Positions 34,540 through 55,117 of a stretch of 64,000 nt of DNA are shown here, piece by piece (the first letter of the stretch is position 1; every line of letters starts with the position of its first letter). Source of the DNA: Meandrina meandrites (taxonomy: Eukaryota > Cnidaria > Anthozoa > Scleractinia > Meandrinidae); assembly GCA_963693305.1 (NCBI GenBank), contig OY855904.1, positions 17,892,496 to 17,956,495 on the forward strand, read 5' to 3'. The notes beneath the pieces were generated by a model that saw only the letters and a list, made by a program, of their open reading frames with translations, had not been told where the DNA came from and searched no databases. A program made the position numbers and the translations under genes.

Positions 34540-35034
34540 GGACCTTTACAGAAACTGGTGAGGACCTTCTTATTCAACCTATTGGGGAGGTAACTGAGTC
34601 CAAATCTCCGTCCAGTCATCCACAGGCTTCCGTGCCAGTAAATTTCAAGAACTCCAACCTCACACCAGACCAGCCTTTCATTGGTAGCTGCAATTACGTT
34701 ACCCAATCGGCGTATATAATTCAATTCAGGAAGAGGAACAAATTAAAAGCTGCTAAGACGAGAATGGATAAAGTGATCATAACACACTAACTTTTATGAA
34801 CTTATGAACTGGCAAAGTAACAGTCTCGCATAGTTTATTGGCATTTTCAGTTTTGTTGGACCCCCGAGGCCAGTATATTTAGGCTTGTTCTGTTTATGCC
34901 GCGGTTCAGGCACATAACTCAATCATACAAAAAAACATTTAGCAATGAATTGCTATTTAGGCATGGCATTTATTTAGATTTGTTATTTCTTTGATTGCTT
35001 AACTCAGGAGAGTTTCAAGCTAAGGTCGGAGGAA

Positions 35035-35740
35035 TGTGAGGAGAGAAAATTGATTACTTGGTTGATTTTATTTATTCGCTTTCGCGGATAAAAAATATAG
35101 AAAATACAACGTAGAAATTATTGCTTTGATATTTGAAGTAGCAGGTTAATGTTCCAGTTCATTAACAGAAGCAAGCACCTGTTGTTTTGCTGTGGATCAT
35201 AACTGTAATTAGTATTCGACTTAGCTTTATTAGTAAAGTTACAAGAGTCGACAATGCTATGATAGTCGCGAACGATACTTGTTTATGTGGCGCCATTTTG
35301 GTTTTGTTTCTTGAATTTCATCCCAGTAACCGGGCTGAAATTTCCCATATGAAAAGACGACAAAATTCATTAAAAATTCATCCCGAAAACCGAGCCAGTC
35401 CGGTTACCGGGCTCAAATGAAGAGGCCCTTAGATTATTACATGTAAATGACATTACCAAATGCGTTAGCATTGTAGTCCTTTGGTAACGCACTGAACTGC
35501 CCTCAGAAGTCACGCCCCAGGTGGTGGGACGCCGGTTATTCAACATCCCATTTTACGTTACATTCAGTTTATGTTATTGGATTAAACTCTACTGTTGGAG
35601 CCAAGTAACCGTCTGATTTCTGCTTCCCGAGAAGATCGTTTTGCTGTAACAGATCCCGCCTTCCCTTCGCTGCGTGGTTCCCCCTCTGCTAGTTGTTAAC
35701 AAGGAGAACGACCGAAACAGTAAAAAAAACTATTATCACA
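35035..35740 (+). mobile_element. LTR, 706 bp with internal insertion
   Basis: It starts TGTGAGGAGAG after the purine tract GGTCGGAGGAA and ends TATTATCACA. Compared with the 552-bp copy at 29339 it has an extra block at about 35205-35560, containing short inverted GGTTACCGGGCT-like motifs. A gag-like remnant follows about 200 bp downstream, so this LTR may be shared by two overlapping elements. Confidence 0.65.
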
Positions 35741-35939
35741 TTTTATTTATTCGTTTTTGCTGTTATAGGACAATACGAAGGTGCGATGAGAATAAAAGAG
35801 AATAGTAATAAAAATGCATGAGATGAGAAAAAGAAATTTTGAGCTGAAAACTTGTTATGAAGTTGCAGTATTTCTGGCAACCGGGTTAGAATCCAGAGTA
35901 TCCCCGCGCCAGAACATTAGCGTCAAAGCTTTTTTCAGG

Positions 35940-36300
35940 GTCATTACCTCACCCGCAGATAACTATATTTATAAACATTAAATTCCCACGAAGGGAAACT
36001 TTTGAGGGTGACAACTTTCAGGAAACATCCAGACAAAAAAGAAAATTGAAGTTCAGAGGAAATTAGCAGTGGAAACACCAGCGACTGTGACGACAAATTT
36101 AATGACGGTAACAGGGAAAGTTAATCGTGCAGCACCAAGAAAACAGATACCAGTTATTGGGGTGACACTATCAACAAAATGCTTAGCCAGGAAGCATCAA
36201 AAGAGTTGGCAACTGGATTTAAACAATCACACCAACAAACGCCTAAAAAGCTGGAACTGTCAGAGGATACACGGAGTTGCACCCGCCTTAATATTACACA
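35940..36300 (+). pseudogene. Gag fragment (lineage 1), heavily decayed
   Basis: The DNA at about 36045-36200 matches 17570-17700 of the first gag remnant, including the acidic 'SDCDD' frame, which stops at about 36122. The 141-residue frame at 36069-36494 is a shifted reading of the same DNA and is not a protein. Confidence 0.5.
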
Positions 36301-39300
36301 GCTGCTTCATTTGGACAAAGACATACTTTGACCACTTGACCATACTGACCAACTCCTCGAGCCCGGCTTGTAATAACAGTTCGATTTACTGCGAAAAAGC
36401 AGGCAAAACTTTCACGTTGTCTGTTAAAGAAGGATCAAACATTTCTACTTATGTAACAATTTATGGCCTTGGACACAGTTTTTTGTATACATAAATCTGT
36501 CTTCGTAAGTCGAATGTTTTCGAAGCATTGCAATTATATAGAGAAATATTGAGATGTAGGATAGAATGAAAGGATGAAATGAAATGGAAAATTGGTGAAA
36601 TGAAGGATAGTGTAAGACTGGATGAGAATTGATCTAAAATATGCCGGTCAATTTAAGAATACTTTTTCTTAAAAAATAAATAAATAAACTTTTAGCTTAG
36701 TTTAGTTGCATTGTTAAACAGTAAAAATGTAAGCAAGTTATGACTGAATTCCCTAAATTTTTTGACAACTCATTGACAAAGTTCGGGTTTGGTCAAAATA
36801 AAAGAGCGCGACCAAGATCGTAAAATTCAAGGTCAGATGTGAGAACCAAGACAGTTTTCAGTATTGAGTGTTGGATTGGAGAGCTAATTTCCCTCAAGAA
36901 AGTAAGTCCAACTGCATTATATAGATAATTAGCATTCAGCTAGGTTGTGCGGCGGGGCGAGCTATTTATGTAACAATCGCTCTTGGGCTCGGAAAACTCT
37001 CGAGGGAAATAGTTGAAATAACCGGCAGATTTTACCAAGGTTGTGGTCAAGCCCCAGCAATTTTCAGGAGAGAGAGCTAAGATTGGTTTAGCTCTCTAGA
37101 CAAACATACTATACAGTTACAAGCTACTACGAATTTGGAAAACTTTTCAAAAAACATTTTGATTCCGGTGCAGTACAGCACTTAAATCTACCCAAAGGAG
37201 GGTAGCAGTAGAGTCTTCGCTCTGATTTATCAAGTTGTGATGTTCAAACAACCGACTAGTTGTAAACAGAATTTGGCAAAGAAGACGCTAGCGCAAAAAT
37301 GGACCTCCCGTTTAACAAGCATGAGACAGGAAGTACAACATCCCAACATCAGTTCCAAAATAGTTTAAACATCACCCAGAATCAAGCAACGTATTTGAAA
37401 GGCGTAAACTATAAGTGACCACAAGTCGCCATTGACTGGTGGTTAGCGGCAATTTAGTGGACTCGAACAAGTTATTCCATTGGCTTTTACGAAAATTAAA
37501 ATTAAGATCTCGAAACGTTTGATTTCATGGCATCAGTAACGATAGGAACGTGATTTCTAAGTTAAATTAAATAAAATTTAGGATTCTTTGGCTTAACACT
37601 GCAAACGTTCCTTTTCCTCATGAATCAAATCAAGTAAGAAGCTAAACACTCTGTAGCAAAAGATGACGGCATGGAACCAATGATGCTGTGATTTGTCTGC
37701 TTCTAACTTGATCAGATCGTTGAAAAAGTTTAGGAAAGTTTGCAGTCGATCTTAATAGATGCATTTCTAGTTGTTGCAACTTAACTGATTATACAATTGA
37801 ATCCCGGTTTCTTGAACCTCCAAAGGAAATGAAATTGGTTAGAGAAATCGAATTGCGGTATTCAACTCAAGGGAAATTAAACGACTTTTGGGATGTTCAA
37901 AAATTCGGTAATCCATTGTAAAAATATTGGATATGGAGCATATATGTACTCATGGCTGCCTTTATTACATTACCGGAAAAAATAGCCGGCGAAAGCTACA
38001 GAAACTAATTTTTGTGTACCTCCGGGCAACTGACCATACTGCAGGGCATCTTACTTCTTTGGTTCTTTGTCCTTGGCTTGTCGTCACCCTGTGCTGTTTT
38101 GTAGCGTCTGTTTCAGTCCGGCATCTTAGCTACGTAATCGTTGTCAGAAAGAAAGGATTCCTTGACGATTCAGAAAGATGGATCGGTGATGGAGGATTGA
38201 TTGTTGTTTATCCTCTCCGCGGCAGTCATTTCACAGCTGCTAAACCACCACCACGCTGGACTATTGTATCGATATTCTATGGAGAAAACAAAGGCTGATC
38301 AGAGTCCATTGCAATAAGCGCGCGGGCCCCCTCTCCCCACCCTTACGCTACATCAAATTTCTTTTCAAGGGACTTCTTCCAAAACGCCACATGACTTGAA
38401 ATAGCAAATTCACTTGTTTCGAAAACTGTAAGGAACAGGAAAATTGAACGTATTCTTCGTTGTGAATTAGAACTTTCCGGGTACCTGAACAATTCTAGCA
38501 CCTCTCCTGACACTTCAATGACATGTAAATATTGATGACGAGATTGGAAACACTTTTACCAAGTTATTCCTGCTTTTCCCCGTGTTCCCAGTCATGGCCA
38601 TGATTTCTACTTCTAATCTCGACTACATGAAAAAATAAAATTAATCTAGTAACTACCCATCGCGATTATTATCAACCGAAAAAATAAACAATGAAATCGA
38701 CACAAAACCCAGAACTCGTGGCGACAGGTGGTTAGTCCAACTTCTGCTAAACTCAAGGAATGAGATCGTTATATGTGTTTCGCTTTTTCTCGAAGCTTTG
38801 GTAGTTTGTATCAGGTTTAGTTGTTGTGGGTTATACGACCAGGTCTTAAAAAAAAAAATCTTACTGGTCTTCATTATTTTTTAAGGCTTCAGTTTGATTA
38901 CGGCAGAGCGACTTCGATTGAATTTCGATAAAGAAAACATATAATGAATACGAGATTGATTTTTTTTATTGTACAGTCTACTTACCAGGAGAGGTTGAGT
39001 ATCCATTGAGTAATCTCACTTAGTTGTCTTTAGCTTCTCCTTAGTGAGTCATCTGAATGAGGGGAATGACTTTGAAGTGCTCAATCACTCTTTTTTTCTT
39101 TTTTGTGCTTAAAAATAACCCTCTCTTGTCGGAGTCCATCATGTGCATTGACAACCGTTAACCACCTCTGGCTTGCCAGCTGAAATGACAACGATAAAAA
39201 AATGTCGTTCCAGGCCGGGAACGCAAAACGTTTAGAATAATCGCCAGTAGACGCCTTTGGTCACTTTATGGCTTGAAAAGCTGTGTCCTTTTGTCCTTTG

Positions 39301-40534
39301 TCATCGGACAAGGCATCTCAGGGACATCTGTCAGGTACTGATTTCCTCCAATGACAACAGAATCTTTACTGATCACGTGTTACTGACCTGTGCGCTTGTG
39401 GCCAGGTATTTAGCTGGTGGTCGCTGGAATATTTTAAGATGTTGTTGGTTTTTGTACTCAGTATACTTCTTTTGAGGAACATTTTCGTCCAAGTGAGCCA
39501 AATCTCATGCGTTCGATCCTACTAAAAATATATACAAGGAAATCAGAACGAAATATAGCAAAGCAATATTTTACAGTTCACATAGCAGTTATTCACACTT
39601 CCAGTTTGAGGTTATTAAATATTTAATTAAACGGTAGTCTTTTTCAGAAGTTTAACCAGCTTTCTTTGCCTGTACAAAGACCAGTATTAAACAGTTTTGT
39701 CCTGAACTTGTGTGTGACCAGGAGTAAGTTGTCTTTACACGGGTTTGTTATATTTTACAAGTTTGCTCCGTAACGCTGAAGTTCTAATTATAAAATTCTT
39801 TCCGATATCAGCCAGTTACTCGCTGTTTGACAAAAAGAATTATTTTAATGAACTCAACAAAGAGGACGTGGTTGCAGGTATCTGTTTGGCTGAACACCAC
39901 GCAAATGCAGATGTTACTTCAATTATAAACACTCATTGAACATGTAATGTCAACTTTTCTTTTGTGATCTCCAGTTGCTACGATATCTTATCAATTTTCT
40001 GTCATACAAAAGTCATTTATTTCACAAAATACAAACACAATTTAGCTTTTAAGTGACTTGTGGATTTATAACTGAGATGCCAAGAAAAATATGTCATATT
40101 TTGCCTATCGTCTTTACAAAGCCTCGTGTATAATAACTTCACCACCAATTTTGAGTGCGGATTACATGATGAAATTCATCCTCCAGAGACCCAGGGTCAG
40201 TTAGTCGGGGCAAAACGAAGTAAACCGGGCAGAAATCTTTGCGATGAAATTAAAGTTTTCAAGAAAAGCGGAAAGAACCCTTGGGAAACGAGTCTCTCCA
40301 GACCTTTTCCAAACGGCTCTGCGAATGCTGGCTCCTGATTGAACAGAAAAAATCCTTTGTATTATTCTGCCCAATCGGCGAACAGTAACTTCAGAGTCGC
40401 TTTCGTGTGTTTTTACACGGCGTTTGTTTTATCGGCCATAATTAATCGGGTGCCGCCTGGGGCCCGCCCGGTTCATAAAATGCACTCTGCGTGTTTTCGT
40501 CGTCGCAGATCCCAAAATACGCATTTGGCCGGAC
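36301..40534. other. Long non-coding stretch
   Basis: No gene could be supported. Near 36866-36912 is a third copy of the stem-loop also seen at 22290 and 27360. The frames at 37927-38298, 39257-39475, 39745-39939 and 40126-40338 show no domain, codon bias or splice partners. The remainder is AT-rich single-copy-looking sequence. Confidence 0.35.
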
Positions 40535-40928
40535 TTCAAATCACGTTGCTCGCGAGGAGTTATGAATAATTTACACAATGAGATTTAACGTTACTCACGA
40601 TGTGATTTAAATAATGTACAGAATGACATTGTAATGAGTTAAACGAAGTATCACCGAAAAATATTAATTATATTTGATTCGTTCTTTTGGTTCTGAAAAA
40701 CAGAAATGGGTATCATTGAAAGGAAGATTGAAATGTGTATCTTCTTGGCGAGAGTTCAAATCACGTTACTCGCGAGGAGCTATGAATAATTTACACAATG
40801 AGATTGTAGCCATAGCCGCGATGTGCTGTAAATAATTTACAGAATTACATTCTAACAATGTAAACGAAGTATCATCGAAAAAGAGGAATTATATTTGATT
40901 CCTCGTTTTGGTTTTGAAAAACAGAAAG
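40535..40928. repeat. Two-copy tandem repeat, 220-bp period
   Basis: Copies start at 40535 and 40755 ('ttcaaatcacgtt', then 'ctcgcgagga'), each running about 170 bp to 'gaaaaacagaaa'. They are diverged by point changes. A second local repeat pair, 'aaaaaaattcccaa' through 'gataaag', is at about 40930-41050 and 41638-41750. Confidence 0.75.
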
Positions 40929-42175
40929 GAAAAAAAATTCCCAAGTTTCTAAGGTAAGAAAATTTGGGTTAGGTTGTGTGAACGCTAAGTGACCCTAAGT
41001 GTTTTAGGCAAACTTTTGTTGATTGATATGTACATTAATGATAAAGGCATCTAATTGGTTTTTATCACAGGAGACGACGAAGCAGTAATTTGTTTTCCTT
41101 TTGGGATTATGTGTTATCCTTCTGGTTTTCTTTTTGGTTTGGTTCTGGGTAGTTTTGCTGTGTGTTAAGTGTTGAATAATCTTTATTTTTGTGTTATTTT
41201 AGCTCTGCAGTAAAGAAGAAGTAGAAATTTTGTAATAGCTGCTATTCATTGCTATTCTGTTGTTATAATAAGTGTTGATATAGATATTATTTTTCATTGC
41301 ATTTTGATTTTGTAAGTTTGGAAATAGTATCAGTGGTTTTTTGTAGTGCTGTAAATATTTGGTTTATCTTTTAGTATCTGGCAGTGGTATAAGCAGATAT
41401 ATTTATGTGCGCGTTGCATTTTGTCGAAACGGTATGGGCTTATTTTTTGGCTAGAATTCAGATTATAGAAGTCGTGAGGTTATCTTTACTTGCCAGAGGG
41501 TGTAAATTATTGACCTTCTCTAGGCCTTTTTTAATTTCCGGTTGGGTTTTTTTGTGCAATTTAGAAAGTCGCAGTAGAACGAAATGCATTTTTGTTGACC
41601 TAGAAGGAAATGTATTTTTTGGCACTTTTTTCGAGTAAAAAAATTCCCAATTTTCGGATGTAACAAAATTTTGCTCAGGTTGTATGAACCTTAAGTGTTT
41701 TAACCATAATTTTGTTGTTTGACATATACATTAGTGATAAAGCCATGTAATTACTGTTACGCCCTTCTGTCAACAGGATATGCCGCCGGCCAATGAGATG
41801 ATGGCACCCCGACCGTCATAGCGAGGGAAACGATGTTCGCGGCAATTCATTCTCGTCCCTCTGGGAACGAGAATGGCGGCAATTCAAAGGCATAACAGTG
41901 TGACAGTCACGTATGTTCTCCTTGTTGAACTTGAGCGTGCGAGAGAAATGGAAAAACTAAGAAATTTATGCGGGAGAAGAGTACAGAAAATGAAGTAACA
42001 ACGGGTAGTTCGATTTGTTCGAAGGATTCCTTGTCGCTGTCGGCCAAGTTTTTCTTCTTGCTTTCGGCAAATTCCGCTTTTGTCTTCTTCTTAGGTCCTT
42101 GTTTCGTTTTTTCTTCGCTGTCCAAGGACTTCTCTCAATTTTTTTAACTCGTTTCACGACCTCAATAAGGCCAGG
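40929..42175. other. Non-coding between tandem repeat and LINE
   Basis: It contains the diverged repeat pair at about 40930-41050 and 41638-41750, and T-rich sequence between them. No gene recognised. Confidence 0.35.
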
Positions 42176-42176
42176 A

Positions 42177-44337
42177 ACTTTACTTTACTTTAATCATTTT
42201 CTCAAAAACATACATGTAGTACGAAGTAGAGGGGAAGACCAAAGACAGGAACGAGTTCCCTTACAAATGGTCACCCAAAAAAAAAAAATTAAATCTGAAT
42301 CTAATAATAATGATAAAAATACATGTAATAATTATAATAATAAAAGAAAAATTAAGTTAATTTAGTATCTAATTGATAAAAATAAGCCTTACAAAGTCTT
42401 TTAAATTCAGAAAGGGACTCGGACTTTCTGACATGCACAGGTAAACTGTTCCAGGCTTTGACTGTTCTGTGAAAGTAGGAGTATTTCAGCACATTTGTTC
42501 TTGTATATTGAATTTTAAATGACAGGTCAGCATTTCTCAGATCATATGCTGCGGTGTCTCTGGAAATAATAAAACTAGATAGGTTTTTAATATTTAAGAG
42601 TCCATTTAAACACTTGTAAAAAAAGATCAAGTCAAGTAGAATCCTTCTCGACTTAAGTGTGAGAAGATGGAGAGATTTTAAACGCTCTGTGTACGATTTT
42701 CCTTTGATCATGAGTCGCGTGGCTCGTCTCTGGACGCTTTCAATCATGTCCTGTAAAAAGGCTTGGTGAGGGGACCAGATCTCGCAGGCGTATTCAAGAT
42801 GAGGCCGCACAAGGTGGATGTAAAGCTTGCGTATCACAAAAGACTGTGTCTGATTTCCGCATGTCCGTTTAATTAGCCGCAGGATCTTATTTGCAGTGTT
42901 TACTTTTGTGATGATGTGATCATGCCACGCCAGTTTATGATGTAGCATAATACCCAAATCCTTTTCCTTGTCAGTCAGGAGTAATTGTTCCGTACCAAGA
43001 TGATAAATATTGTGGATTGGTTTTTTCTTTCTTGTTATACAGAGTTGTTTACATTTCTGTAAATTAAAATTCATTTCCCATAGTTTACTCCAATCATGTA
43101 TGGCTGTCAGGTCATTTTGGAGGGTGTAGCAATCGTTTAAGTCGTTTATCACTCTGGCACATTTCGCATCATCTGCATAGAGAGGAAGACTGGTGCCAGC
43201 AGAGAGGTTTTCCGCAATGTCATTTACATACACAAGAAATAGAATGGGGCCAATGATGGATCCTTGAGGAACACCAGAAGTGACTGGTTTCCAGTCTGAC
43301 GCAGTGCCTTCGATGAGGACTCTATGGCGTCTATTTGTGAGATAATCTTTGATCCAGGCTAATAAGGGATTACGTAAGCCAAGCATTTCGAGTTTATACA
43401 TAAGTTTCTCATGAGGGACCCGGTCAAAAGCTTTAGCCATGTCCAGGTATATGACATCTGTCTGACCACCCGAGTCAAGTGTTTTCTTTACTTTTCTTCT
43501 CAGAGATTTAAAATAGTCTATATGGTCTTGGTTTTTAGTTTTCAAAGCTCTTCGACTGGCCTTGTCCTTTTTTCTGCAAAGTGCTTTTACTTCAGAGTCA
43601 ATCCAGGGGGGTGTCTGCTTGTCCCTGACCCTTTTGCGAGGAACAAATTCATTTACTGCTGCCCAGAAAAGGTCCTCCCACTTAATTACATTCATGTTTA
43701 TGTCATCATCTAACATAGCAACATGCCAAGGTATGTAGGACAGGGTTCTCTTAAGTTCATCCATGTCTGCTTTTTTGAAGTTTAAGATTTCTTTTGGCAT
43801 GGCTCTGGTACATGTAGGTTTGGTAGAGATATTGAAGGATATGCTGTGATGGTCAGAATGTAAGAAACCCTCACTCACAGACAGATCAGTAACTAAGTCA
43901 GGTGTAGAAGTTAGAACCAGGTCCAGAATGTTTTTATCACGGGTGGCAGATGTATTTACTTGAGTGAGGAATAAGTCATTTATGATTTCGTAGGTCTTTA
44001 AGTAAAGTTGATCAGTAGAGAGGGGGATCTGATTCGTCCAGTCAAAGTTGGGTAGATTGAAATCTCCGACAAGGAAAATCTTGTTGAAATTTAAGTTGTT
44101 TATACGGGAGCAGGATTCTTGAAGGAGAAGCATATATTCTATACCAGTGTTTGGGGGACGATAAAAGGTACCAAATAAGAGCTTAAGACCAGAGGCAGTT
44201 TGCAGTTCATTCCACATTAGCTCACAGTCAGTTTCCAGATCGTTTCTTCTGACTAAAACAAAATCACTTCGAAACGAACAGCGATAAAACGAAGATTGAG
44301 AATAAAAGAGAAGCAAAATTACATGTAAACAAAACAA
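42177..44337 (-). mobile_element. CR1/L2-type LINE with internally deleted reverse transcriptase
   Basis: The single minus-strand frame (44337-42352, 661 codons) begins within an endonuclease domain: FLVGDFNLPNFDW at about residues 88-100 and 'HSDHHSISFNI' near 160. It then passes directly from a basic linker to the reverse transcriptase core: YLDMAKAFDRVPH, GVPQGSIIGPILFLVYVNDI and the catalytic LYADDAK, followed by thumb and C-terminal regions. The fingers region expected between the linker and core is absent; the junction is near 43475. The frame stays open across it. The start of the endonuclease is also missing. The 3' end is a (TAAAG)n tail at 42177-42190, as in CR1/L2-type LINEs. It cannot be autonomous. 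Confidence 0.85.
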
Positions 44338-45037
44338 TGCTAATGATGTCCTTGTAATAAGAGCTAGAGCTAGTTTTACTTCTGACTCAACAGATATTGT
44401 TTACTAGTTTTCAAGCGTGTCCCTAAGAATAGAAGCAAATACTACTTCCGGCCGTGACATTGCTCACGTGTAGAACGTGCTAATTTGCAGGTCTTGATAC
44501 AGAACATCAAACAGGTCGTATTTCATCTTACAAAACAACACTGTGGCATTTCATTTAGTATATTTGAATATAAATGGACATTTCTCAAAATGTCGATATA
44601 AGAAAAAAACACGATTTTTAATCGTTCATAAAATTGGCAGCTTGCCCCATTTGCCAACTGTCACGCAATTATTGTGTCACGGCCCACGTCACGCGAGAAA
44701 GTTGTTACGCGATTTGTGATGATAATTTTTCCATTGAAGGGCCTTGAAGTGAACATTGCTTTCGGTGAAATCTTGTATAAACATTTTCCCCAGTAGAGGG
44801 TCTAGTGGTTCTCTCGTCTGTGTCTTTTCTTCGTAAATTATCAGGTTGCAAAGCAGACCTATATTTTCGAGCGGAAAATTGCTCAATACCTGCGAGGGAC
44901 TTGCACTAGCCTCGTGGCACCAAATTGCACTTCACACGAACTCCCTTTGTACATTTTACGCAGACTTCGTAAGGACGTGCAGAGCTGGGTGAGCTGCAGT
45001 AGTTCAGAAGTGCAGACCGTCCAATTCGCAAAACATC
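44338..45037. other. Upstream region of the ALDH9A1 gene
   Basis: This should include the promoter and 5' leader of the gene starting at 45038 and the 5' remains of the LINE. No clear core promoter motif was recognised. The plus frame at 44914-45189 overlaps exon 1 in another phase. Confidence 0.3.
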
Positions 45038-53402
<8,365 letters not shown>

Positions 53403-53844
53403 ACGACATTTGCCAGCAACAGTAGTTTGAGTAATAGAATTAGCTAGGCAGCAAGCCAGATTTCCGGCCAGCTAGTGAGGATAGAAAAACAAGGTGAGCG
53501 TACAAATTCCATTTTACAGAATTGCCAATTTAAAAATTAAAAGATAGATAATTAAATCGAATAACTTGAAAAACAAACAACCGCGCGTGAAAGTACTGCC
53601 CAATTTGCACTCCAACTTTAAAGAGAAGTTTAACCACCTTCACAGCATAATAAATAACACTACATGGAATTACTACCAATTCAATTTGCATAGTCATATT
53701 AAAAGCAATCCATGTTTTCGAAGGTCAAAGTACATAAGGTTTCTAAAGTCAAGGAGTGAAAGCCATTCGTGAGATCTAATCATAAAAATTACTACGTTTT
53801 CGAATGTTATGACGTCAGCTGGTCAAATTAAGCTTTAAAGGCCG
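53403..53844. other. ALDH9A1 3' flank
   Basis: The 3' UTR is expected here. AATAAA at 53649-53654 is about 250 bp after the stop. No further gene seen. Confidence 0.4.
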
Positions 53845-54175
53845 GATCAAACGAGGATGAGAGTTGATGAGAGTTCAAATTCTCGCTCTCGTTTGACCTC
53901 AAACTCTCATGCCTGCACTCTCCCGACTCTCATGCACTCTCCCGACTCTCATGCACTCTCCCGACTCTCATGCATTCTCATCGACTCTCATATGCACTCT
54001 CATCGACTTTGAACGTGCTCAAATGTTTCATGAGTTGATAAGAGTTTTCTCTCGTTCATAGTCACTCTTGGCGGACTTTCATTCACTCGTTCTCGTTTGG
54101 CCCGAGTTGATTATTGTCGATGAGAGTTGACTCAAACTCTCATGAGAGTCAATTCACATCTCTCGTCCTCGTTTT
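53845..54175. repeat. Inverted-end element with CTCTCATGCACTCTCCCGA minisatellite
   Basis: 'aaacgaggatgagag' on the left is mirrored by 'ctctcgtcctcgttt' on the right. Between them a unit of about 20 bp containing CCCGACTCTCATGCACTCT repeats three to four times, with further ACTCTCAT variants in both orientations. Confidence 0.7.
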
Positions 54176-54509
54176 TTCCGTGCTTATATTAAGTGCCTCT
54201 GTAAAGATCTGATATTGCCGGGTTCAGTTGATTCGCAGATATTCTATTTAAACTGATCCGGTCGGTGTAAAATGAAATCTGTACGCTTGACGGGAGTTGA
54301 ATCAGCGTAGCTTTTTGATGAAGTAGTCCAGTTATGGAGGGTCCTTCTTAGCATTATTAGCCTAACAGCGTCAAAGAACAGTAATCATACGAAGACTACG
54401 AAAAAACGGGCACGAAATTGCCAGTCTCTCCGTTTCTTCCGACTTGGTGTTGATAGAGACAGAAGGAATTAAGAAAAAATAATGGTGAGTTAGTGTTCTA
54501 ATTAACAAT

Positions 54510-54820
54510 TATTCCATGAGCGCGCGTTGGATGTGAGATGGTACTAGATAGCCAACGAGGCGTCTAGCGCCGACGTGGCTATAACTATCTCATATCCAAC
54601 AAGCGCGAATGGAACAGTTGTTTTATTTTTAAAAACGCCCAAGGATTGCAGTATTTGAACTCCCTGGCTGTTCTCGTTGAGGGATATGTTGTAGCGCAAA
54701 TTGGTTTGGTTGAAAACCAGTTTTAACCTGCAACACGGCATATGAGCTCACATACCATGAGCTGTAAACTAATCCAAAGTCAGGAATTGCAATACACCAT
54801 GGATAGTTTTTAATAATATT
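54510..54820 (+). repeat. Dispersed repeat, copy 1
   Basis: It shares 'attccatgagcgcgcg', 'tatctca(t/a)atccaacaagcgcg', 'cggctgttctcg'-like and 'caggaattgcaata' segments with 61597-61837 in the same orientation. A short reverse-orientation piece is in the tandem duplication at about 3055-3115. Confidence 0.75.
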
Positions 54821-55117
54821 CCCAGCAAATAATATACGAAATGTCAGTGAGATATTTAATAAGGCAAATATAAACTCAAGCTTTATTTTTATTGATTAAT
54901 TGATTGACTATTGATTCATTTTCTCTCAGCTATGTAACTTTTTACACTAAGTGTTTGTGGAATGTAACGATCGATGCCACCGTGGGCGTAGCGGCGTTTA
55001 GTTGTAATTTACAAATTTAAGCTTCGGCCACATGGTATTAAAATGCTGTGATTTTCACAAAACAAAAGACCTAATGCAAGCTTGTTTTAAGTGAGAATTG
55101 GACCAGGAGGGTTACTT

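Noticed and set aside
37927..38298. 123-codon plus frame
   Set aside because: No recognisable domain or neighbouring exons; isolated in non-coding DNA.
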